From assembly GCF_003710825.1 (NCBI RefSeq), contig NZ_RHHQ01000014.1, positions 1-64,000 of the forward strand: a stretch of DNA of 64,000 nucleotides. The letters are read 5' to 3'. Below are positions 58,071-64,000 of the stretch, piece by piece (the first letter of the stretch is position 1; every line of letters starts with the position of its first letter). Made by a program: the position numbers and the translations under genes. Under the pieces are notes generated by a model that was not told the origin of the DNA, did not search any database, and was given only the letters and a program-made list of their open reading frames with translations. Origin of the DNA: Brevibacillus fluminis. Its GTDB lineage: Bacteria > Bacillota > Bacilli > Brevibacillales > Brevibacillaceae.

Positions 58071-59246
58071 ATGCAAAGCATCACCAAGGAAAAAACCCCA
58101 TTTTGGCGAAACAAGCGAATCGTCCCCACCTTGCTCCAAGCGCTTTTTCTTATTCTGATCGTGAGCACCATTGCTTACTTTTTCCTCAATTCGGTTCAAG
58201 GGTTAAAAAAGATCGGTATCACCTTGGGTTTTCATTTTCTAACGTCAAATGCCTCATTCAGCATCAGTGACACATTGATCGATTTCTCGCCGTCAGACAG
58301 CTATGGAAAAGCTATGCTGGTCGGGCTTCTTAATACACTGAAGGTGTCGGTTCTGGGGATTATCTTTTCGATCCTGATCGGTCTGATTATCGGGATTGCC
58401 CGTCTCTCCACAAACGGATTAGCCAGGCTGTTTGCCGCTACCTACATTGAAATCTTCCGTAATATTCCGCTGCTTGTACAAATAACGATGCTGTATCTTG
58501 TCGTCTTTTTACCGTTGCCGAGAATTGAAAACAGCATCCATTTCTTTGACATTGCCTATTTGAGCAATCGCGGCAATGCCATTCCGTGGTTTGCCGTACA
58601 TTCCGGATGGGGAGTATGGCTGGTTTTGTTGATTTTTGGTCTATTTCTCGCAAGATATATATGGAAAGTAAGGATAGCTAAACAAATGGAAACGGGAGTA
58701 AGGGCGTTCTCGATGCTCTGGGGAGCAGGGGCAACGATCTTCGTTTTTCTCATTGCATTTGTGATCACAGGGCAATCCCCTCTCTCAATCAGCGTTCCGG
58801 TGATCAACGGGAAAAGCTTTTCAGGAGGATATGTGATTAGCTCAGAGTTTGCATCTATTTTGCTGGGGTTGATTACCTATACATCCGCTTTTATCGCGGA
58901 GATTGTGCGGGGTGGCATACTGGCGGTGCCAAAAGGTCAGACGGAGGCTGCCAAAGCGCTGGGACTGAAGAAAAGTACGATTTTGCGCCTGATTATTTTG
59001 CCGCAAGCCAACCGCATCATCATTCCACCGGCTACCAGTCAGTTATTAAACTTGATAAAAAACTCTAGTCTGGCAGTTGCAGTCGGTTATTCCGATTTGT
59101 TTTCGGTTGGAAATACGATCATCAACCAAACCGGACGAGCCATCGAGATGATTGCGTTGATCGGGGGTGTTTACCTGGCACTTAGTTTGCTTACGTCCTT
59201 GTTGATGAACATGTTTAACAAGCACTATCAACTGATAGAGAGGTGA
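58071..59246 (+). CDS. AapQ-like amino-acid ABC permease
   Basis: The 391-residue membrane protein has about eight TM helices. An inserted region between the N-terminal helix pair and the conserved C-terminal permease domain distinguishes the Aap/Bzt type from short GlnP-type permeases. EAA loop: E-A-A-K-A-L-G-L-K-K-S. ATG 58071 follows GAGAGGTGAG. Pairs with the next gene. Confidence 0.85.
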   Translation: MQSITKEKTPFWRNKRIVPTLLQALFLILIVSTIAYFFLNSVQGLKKIGITLGFHFLTSNASFSISDTLIDFSPSDSYGKAMLVGLLNTLKVSVLGIIFSILIGLIIGIARLSTNGLARLFAATYIEIFRNIPLLVQITMLYLVVFLPLPRIENSIHFFDIAYLSNRGNAIPWFAVHSGWGVWLVLLIFGLFLARYIWKVRIAKQMETGVRAFSMLWGAGATIFVFLIAFVITGQSPLSISVPVINGKSFSGGYVISSEFASILLGLITYTSAFIAEIVRGGILAVPKGQTEAAKALGLKKSTILRLIILPQANRIIIPPATSQLLNLIKNSSLAVAVGYSDLFSVGNTIINQTGRAIEMIALIGGVYLALSLLTSLLMNMFNKHYQLIER

Positions 59247-59252
59247 CTGAAA

Positions 59253-60449
59253 ATGCCTTCAACAAACATCACGCTTGTCACCCGAAAAAGGTCTGGTCAA
59301 GCATTTGTTCAGATTTGTCTACGAGCAATCAAGCAGAATCTGTTCAGCAGTTGGCCCAATACGCTCGTGACTTTCCTTTTGTTGCTAGTACTCGGATACC
59401 TTCTCAAGGAAGCTGTTTATTGGATAGCCGTAACAGCAAAGTGGGACGTGATTGTCGCTAATTTTCAGCTGTTGATGGTTGGTCAATATCCAGCTGCGGA
59501 AACATGGCGAGTCTGGATAATCGTAACGATCTGTAGCTGTTTACTTGGAAGTGCGGGTGGCAGACAAAAAGGGTTATGGTCACATACGTCTGTTTTTTTC
59601 CTTGCTCTGTTTTTGCTTGCGCTACTGTTGCCTTTTTTATCGCTGGCGTCGCGGATTTGGCTTGCTGCCAATATTGTCGTGATGGGAGCAGGCTATTTAC
59701 TCTGCAAAAAATGGCCGGGATCGAGGAAAGCAAACCTTATTGGCTGGATTTGCTTAGTTCCTCTGGCTATTTTGATCCTGCAGGGGGCCGGTGCGTTTCA
59801 TACGGTCGATTCAAAACTTTGGGGCGGCTTTTTACTAACGATTTTGATTGCCGGCATCTCCATTGTTTGCTCATTTCCCTTGGGCTTTTTGCTGGCCCTT
59901 GGGAGAAGAAGCAAGTTAGTAGTGGTGCGCTGGTTCAGCGTCGCTTACATCGAATTGATTAGGGGTGTCCCGTTAATCGCTGTGTTGTTTATGGCTCAAT
60001 TAATGGTGCCGCTGTTTTTGGGCGAGGGCATAGAATTAAGCAATGTATTACGGGCGATCATTGGCTTTACCCTGTTTAATGCTGCCTATTTTGCGGAAAC
60101 GGTCAGGGGAGGGTTGCAAGCGATTCCGCGCGGACAATTTGAAGCGGCAGATGCGCTGGGACTTTCTTACATCCAAAAGATGGGCTTGGTAATTTCGCCG
60201 CAGGCAATCCGCGCCGTAATCCCTGCGCTTGTAGGGAATGTGATAGAGGTATTTAAAGATACCTCTTTGGTCGCTATCGTTAGCCTGTTGGATCTGATTG
60301 GCATTGCCAAGCGGATTGCTGCCAATCCGCAATTCTTGGGAACTCAAATGGAAGTGTATCTCTTTGTCGCGTTCATTTTCATTATCTTTTGTTTCTTCAT
60401 GTCCTATATCAGCAAAAGTCTGGAGCGTTCATTCAACGTCGGAAGATAA
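59253..60449 (+). CDS. AapM-like amino-acid ABC permease
   Basis: The 398-residue protein is the second long permease of the pair, with about eight TM helices. Its domain start is in I-L-I-A-G-I-S-I-V-C-S-F-P-L-G, E-L-I-R-G-V-P-L-I follows, and the EAA loop is E-A-A-D-A-L-G-L-S-Y-I. It begins 6 nt after the preceding stop. Confidence 0.86.
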   Translation: MPSTNITLVTRKRSGQAFVQICLRAIKQNLFSSWPNTLVTFLLLLVLGYLLKEAVYWIAVTAKWDVIVANFQLLMVGQYPAAETWRVWIIVTICSCLLGSAGGRQKGLWSHTSVFFLALFLLALLLPFLSLASRIWLAANIVVMGAGYLLCKKWPGSRKANLIGWICLVPLAILILQGAGAFHTVDSKLWGGFLLTILIAGISIVCSFPLGFLLALGRRSKLVVVRWFSVAYIELIRGVPLIAVLFMAQLMVPLFLGEGIELSNVLRAIIGFTLFNAAYFAETVRGGLQAIPRGQFEAADALGLSYIQKMGLVISPQAIRAVIPALVGNVIEVFKDTSLVAIVSLLDLIGIAKRIAANPQFLGTQMEVYLFVAFIFIIFCFFMSYISKSLERSFNVGR

Positions 60450-60473
60450 CCAACAGCAAAGGGGGAAAAATTG

Positions 60474-61244
60474 ATGCAAACAGAGGCAAGTCGCGGGGTC
60501 GAGGAAAATGGACTGGAAGAGATGATTGTTTGCAAAAACATCCACAAATGGTACGGCAGTCACAATGTACTGAAAAATGTTTCCCTGCAGGTAAAAAAGG
60601 GGGAAGTGATCGTCATCATTGGCCCATCCGGCTCTGGCAAATCTACTTTTATCCGTACCATCAACGCCCTGGAAGAGATTCAAAAGGGCGAGATTATCGT
60701 GGATAATATCAACCTGTCAAACGACATCGCCAACATTGAAGCGGTCCGCAAAGAGACGGGGATGGTCTTTCAGTCTTTTAATCTGTTTTCGCATATGACG
60801 ATCCTGCAAAATATTACCCTCGCTCCGATTTGGGTAAGAAAATACCAGAGAGCGAAGGCGGAAAAAATCGCAATGGAACTTTTGGAGCGTGTTGGAATAG
60901 CCAACCAAGCGCACAAATTCCCTGGACAGTTGTCAGGAGGTCAACAACAACGGGTGGCGATTGCCCGCGCATTGGCCATGCAGCCAAAAGTGATGCTGTT
61001 TGATGAACCAACCTCAGCTTTAGACCCTGAAATGATTAAAGAAGTACTGGATGTCATGAAAGATCTTGCAAAGTCAGGAATGACGATGCTGGTGGTAACG
61101 CATGAAATGCACTTTGCCCGTGAAGTCGCAGACCGTATTGTTTTTTTTGATGGCGGAGAAATCGTGGAAGTCGGAACACCTGACGAAATATTTGATAATC
61201 CAAAACATGCCAGAACTCAAACGTTTTTGTCACAAATTTTGTAG
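60474..61244 (+). CDS. AapP-like amino-acid ABC ATPase
   Basis: The 256-residue polar-amino-acid ATPase has Walker A G-P-S-G-S-G-K-S, signature L-S-G-G-Q-Q-Q-R, Walker B V-M-L-F-D-E-P-T-S-A-L-D and V-T-H-E-M. AAAGGGGG lies before ATG 60474. It completes the importer and closes the operon. Confidence 0.93.
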   Translation: MQTEASRGVEENGLEEMIVCKNIHKWYGSHNVLKNVSLQVKKGEVIVIIGPSGSGKSTFIRTINALEEIQKGEIIVDNINLSNDIANIEAVRKETGMVFQSFNLFSHMTILQNITLAPIWVRKYQRAKAEKIAMELLERVGIANQAHKFPGQLSGGQQQRVAIARALAMQPKVMLFDEPTSALDPEMIKEVLDVMKDLAKSGMTMLVVTHEMHFAREVADRIVFFDGGEIVEVGTPDEIFDNPKHARTQTFLSQIL

Positions 61245-61273
61245 AAAAAGGGACCATTGCCTTAAGAAAGTGA

Positions 61274-61322
61274 AACGCCCTTCACCTGATGCGCAAGCAG
61301 CGAGTGAAGGGCTTGTTTTGTT
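61274..61322 (+). terminator. Terminator of the island operon
   Basis: GCCCTTCAC pairs with GTGAAGGGC, followed by TTGTTTTG. Confidence 0.75.
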
Positions 61323-61333
61323 CCGCCGACAAT

Positions 61334-62785
61334 TTACCTTTCAAATTTCTGAATAATCTTTGATAATCGTGAAATCCCCTCTTCTAATTCTCTGGGCGAT
61401 GCATACCCGTATGAAATGCGCAAATGCTGATGATCAGACCGGTCGTAAATATTCCCTGGATAGAGCAAGACCTCCTGTTGGAGCGCTTTTTCAAACAACG
61501 CACGCATAGAAACAGGGCGATGCAATCGCAGCCAAATGAAAAATCCACCAGTGGGAGAAGTCCATGAGGCAATTCCTGTCATGTATTTCTCCAACGCATG
61601 TAAGGCTGCATCCCGGCGTTTCCGCAAAGTCTCTCTTGTTACCTGTAAATGTTGTTCGTACAGGCCGCTTTGCAGACACTCAGCGACGGTCCATTGTGAA
61701 AGGGAGCTTGACCCGTAATCTAACTGCATTTTGAGGTCGGCCAACCTGTTGATAACAGGATCCGGACCGATCAGCCAACCGATGCGTAATCCAGGGCCCA
61801 GGGTCTTTGACATGCTTCCGAGATAGAGCACCAAACCGTTTTTATCCTTTGCTTTTAACGGTGCCGGCGGTACATGGTCAAGCCATAAATCCCGATAGAC
61901 ATCATCCTCGACAATCGGGAGTTGTTCCCGCTCGCATATCGTCAGCAACTGCTTGCGCCTCTCTTCGGACATCAAGATTCCAGTAGGGTTATGAAAGCAA
62001 GGTATTGTGTATAATATCGTGGCTTTTTGCTCCCTCTTATTTTGCGGAATCGTGTTCGTCCCAAGTCCATCTTTATCTAGTGGAAGGCCAATCATCTTCA
62101 TTCCCGCGGATTGAAACACAGATAGAGACTGGACATAAGACGGGTTTTCTGTCAAAACCACAGATCCTCGCTTTAAGAGACCAATCGAGATCAACTGGAG
62201 AGCTTGCAGCGCTCCGGATACAATTAGTATGGAGGATGGCGAGGCGTCGATTCCTCTTTTTTTGGCGTATTCGCTTACTTGCTCTCTCAGAAAAAGCAGT
62301 CCCTTTGGATCCTCGTAATCTAGTGATTTCATTTTCGTAGGTAACTTTTGCAAAATGGTTTGCAACATGTCAGTTGGAAAAAGTTCAGGGGCAGGGCCTG
62401 CTGATCCCAAACGAATGATGGTTGGACTATTCTCAGATTGATTAATGTCTTGCACGGTGGGTAGATTTGGTCGGTAAACCCCGGCTCTGGTGTAGGCATC
62501 CCAATCGGGTGCTGAGTGCGCTGCCATGATTGCCCAGGTATCGTTTACCACTCTCGTTCCGCTTCCGCTGCTCCCCTCGATTAAGCCCTCGGCAGTTAAT
62601 TCAGCAAAAGCAGTTACAATTGTGCTTCGATTTACACCAAATGCCTGCGCTAACTTCCGTTCCGGGGGGATTTTACTCCCCAGAGGCCACTCCCCATTTG
62701 TGATTTTTTCCCTGATGAAATCGGTGATCTGTTTATACAAAGGGGCAGGATGAGCTCGGTTTGGCTTCCAGTCAGATATGAACAT
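61334..62785 (-). CDS. MocR-family regulator (GntR winged helix plus aminotransferase domain)
   Basis: The 483-residue protein has a GntR helix-turn-helix at residues 12-75 (I-P-P-E-R-K-L-A-Q-A-F-G-V-N-R-S-T). A fold-type I aminotransferase-like domain follows, with the PLP lysine in G-S-M-S-K-T-L-G-P-G-L-R. MocR proteins bind PLP or a PLP-amino acid adduct and typically control PLP or amino acid metabolism. Divergent from the dehydrogenase gene; three 10-bp direct repeats lie between them. It fits control of the dehydrogenase and cysteine-desulfurase-like genes. Confidence 0.9.
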   Translation of the reverse strand: MFISDWKPNRAHPAPLYKQITDFIREKITNGEWPLGSKIPPERKLAQAFGVNRSTIVTAFAELTAEGLIEGSSGSGTRVVNDTWAIMAAHSAPDWDAYTRAGVYRPNLPTVQDINQSENSPTIIRLGSAGPAPELFPTDMLQTILQKLPTKMKSLDYEDPKGLLFLREQVSEYAKKRGIDASPSSILIVSGALQALQLISIGLLKRGSVVLTENPSYVQSLSVFQSAGMKMIGLPLDKDGLGTNTIPQNKREQKATILYTIPCFHNPTGILMSEERRKQLLTICEREQLPIVEDDVYRDLWLDHVPPAPLKAKDKNGLVLYLGSMSKTLGPGLRIGWLIGPDPVINRLADLKMQLDYGSSSLSQWTVAECLQSGLYEQHLQVTRETLRKRRDAALHALEKYMTGIASWTSPTGGFFIWLRLHRPVSMRALFEKALQQEVLLYPGNIYDRSDHQHLRISYGYASPRELEEGISRLSKIIQKFER

Positions 62786-62896
62786 GTATTTTCACCTCGT
62801 CTTGTGAACCGCAAATTTGACTATTTTCTCATAAGACTTGGTTGGTTTTTTTACGCCAACCAATTGGATGGAGACACCTGTATCCCGGACCAGTAT

Positions 62897-62926
62897 GATA
62901 ATACAAGATAATACAAGATAATACAA
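62897..62926. promoter_or_regulatory. Three tandem GATAATACAA repeats, MocR-site candidate
   Basis: Three exact 10-bp copies lie head to tail, so half sites fall on one helix face. MocR regulators such as GabR and PdxR are known to bind direct repeats. Located between the divergent MocR gene and the dehydrogenase gene. Confidence 0.6.
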
Positions 62927-62971
62927 AATAAATAAATAATTAGGAATTATGCGTAAAAGGAGATGATTCAA

Positions 62972-63844
62972 TTGACAGAACCACAAAAACAGGAAAACCA
63001 AACGTACAATCATTGGCAGACGCATTTCCAAGATCGCGTCGTTCTCGTTACCGGCGGTTCGTCTGGCATCGGATACGGCATTGCGGAGAAGTTTGTACAA
63101 GCTGGGGCAATAGTCGTTGTGATGGGTACGAACGAAGAGCGAGGTTGGCAAGCGGAGCGAGCTCTGGAGAAGCTAGCGCCTGATTCCCACCAACGAGCAC
63201 TCTTTATCCACGGTGATGTTACATCGAGTGAAGATTTGGAGAGAGTGATCACGTACATTGACGAACGATTCGGCCAATTAGACGTCGTAGTCTGCTCTGC
63301 GGGCATAGGTCGCAAAGCGACACTGCTCGAAACGACACTAGAGGATCTTGACAGATTATACCGTGTGAATGTGCAAGGCGCTGTGATGACAGTGAAAACG
63401 GCGGCCAAGCTGCTTCAGCGAAGTGAAGGATCGGTCGTACTGATTTCATCTGACGCCGGAATCTTGGGAGAAAGCCACGCTGGGGCGTATTCCGTGACAA
63501 AGGCCGCAGTAAACATGGCGGGAAAGATGCTTGCGCTTGATTTAGCCGTTCATGGAGTACGGGTCAATATCGTAGCGCCGGGTGATATTGCACCCGGAAT
63601 GAGATCGATGCTTAACGTTGGAGAAACTGTGCGACCGAAGGATGACTACCTTTCCTGGTCTGTCCCGCCAGTTGGGCGCTACGGCAATGCGGCAGATGTG
63701 GCTGGAACTGTTTTGTTTCTCGCTTCACCCGAGGCTTCGTTTATCACTGGAAGCATTTTGCTTGTTGACGGCGGCATGCGCGCCGGGTTCCCTACTGACA
63801 TCACCACCGCAATACCAAATGAAAGGGGTATAAAACATGCGTAA
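62972..63844 (+). CDS. Short-chain dehydrogenase/reductase
   Basis: The 290-residue classical SDR has cofactor motif T-G-G-S-S-G-I-G, N-A-G-equivalent S-A-G-I-G, active-site Ser in I-S-S-D-A and Y-S-V-T-K. The TTG at 62972 has AAAGGAG 9 nt upstream; ATG 62963 abuts the ribosome site. The 3' end overlaps the next gene by 8 bp. Substrate unknown; a hydroxy-acid or amino-alcohol oxidation is possible. Confidence 0.87.
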   Translation: MTEPQKQENQTYNHWQTHFQDRVVLVTGGSSGIGYGIAEKFVQAGAIVVVMGTNEERGWQAERALEKLAPDSHQRALFIHGDVTSSEDLERVITYIDERFGQLDVVVCSAGIGRKATLLETTLEDLDRLYRVNVQGAVMTVKTAAKLLQRSEGSVVLISSDAGILGESHAGAYSVTKAAVNMAGKMLALDLAVHGVRVNIVAPGDIAPGMRSMLNVGETVRPKDDYLSWSVPPVGRYGNAADVAGTVLFLASPEASFITGSILLVDGGMRAGFPTDITTAIPNERGIKHA

Positions 63845-64000
63845 TTTGTCTGATTGTCGCCAAGAATTCCCGTCATTGAAGCGTGAAGTAAACGGCTATC
63901 CGGTTGCCTATTTGGATGGACCAGGCGGAACGCAGGTGCCGAGTTCCGTCATCGCTGCGGTCTCCCGCTATTACGAAACATCGAACGCCAACATACACGG
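63837..64000 (+). CDS. Class V aminotransferase / cysteine-desulfurase-like protein, 3' end missing
   Basis: The first 54 codons encode V-A-Y-L-D-G-P-G-G-T-Q-V-P-S-S-V and S-N-A-N-I-H-G, typical of the cysteine-desulfurase-like branch of class V aminotransferases. The catalytic region is beyond the window. It overlaps the dehydrogenase gene, so the two are co-translated. Confidence 0.8.
   Translation, partial: MRNLSDCRQEFPSLKREVNGYPVAYLDGPGGTQVPSSVIAAVSRYYETSNANIH

Noticed and set aside
61334..63844. PdxR regulation of vitamin B6 synthesis
   Set aside because: The MocR protein resembles PdxR in domain layout, but no pdxS or pdxT gene is adjacent; the neighbours are a dehydrogenase and a class V aminotransferase.

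Overview
The window looks like chromosomal DNA of an endospore-forming member of the Bacillales. The gene order lytH-like / lipA / yhcN-type / yutD / yutE / yutF / yutG / yutH / yutI, then yuzD, yutJ-type NDH, yuzB, yutM, yumC, yumB, yuiA, yuiB, yuiC, yuiD matches the yut-yum-yui block of Bacillus subtilis. Spore genes (BclA-like collagen protein, YhcN lipoprotein, Tyr/Pro-rich coat-like protein, YutH, Spo0E-like phosphatase) agree. Near-even base composition, frequent TTG/GTG starts, and an aminofutalosine synthase (mqnE, futalosine menaquinone route, absent from B. subtilis) suggest a Brevibacillus-like genus; that assignment is inference. No rRNA, tRNA, CRISPR array, insertion sequence or prophage was recognised.

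Layout. 1-600: 3' end of a collagen-like exosporium gene. 784-2805: MFS exporter facing an orphan ABC ATPase. 3185-7862: sulfate uptake operon (Rrf2 regulator, YezD, Sbp, CysT, CysW, CysA). 8086-13644: TetR regulator, then two large histidine kinases, one ending and one beginning with a receiver domain. 13675-16589: LytH-like endopeptidase and a larC split into two convergent genes. 16690-30912: rmuC and the conserved yut block (LipA, YutD-I, GlpX, SufR-like regulator), with mccA-mccB and YuzD. 31084-38293: GGDEF/EAL protein, NDH, YuzB, MqnE, Spo0E-like phosphatase, cupin, IscA-like carrier. 38513-51359: acyl-CoA ligase, DUF402, ferredoxin-NADP reductase, Rex-site-bearing NDH, NUDIX, yuiABCD, cobalamin-binding-like protein, DUF309, CoA-binding protein, sulfite-oxidase-like enzyme.

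51738-64000 is an accessory catabolic island: a regulator with a degenerate nucleotide-cyclase-like region and winged helix, an amidohydrolase that appears to start with CTG, a class I aminotransferase, a fumarylacetoacetase-family hydrolase, and a four-gene ABC transporter resembling proteobacterial AapJQMP. A divergent MocR regulator, a short-chain dehydrogenase and the start of a cysteine-desulfurase-like protein follow. Together they read as import, hydrolysis, transamination and C-C or ester cleavage of an amino-acid-derived compound; the substrate cannot be named from sequence.

The most noteworthy signals are the split larC with an unrecognised extra domain, the island with its repeat operators, the CTG start, a Rex-like operator before ndh, a structured RNA candidate near 23200, a dispersed hairpin repeat (7905 and 38358), and a possible unannotated minus-strand mini-transcript at 41835-42222.
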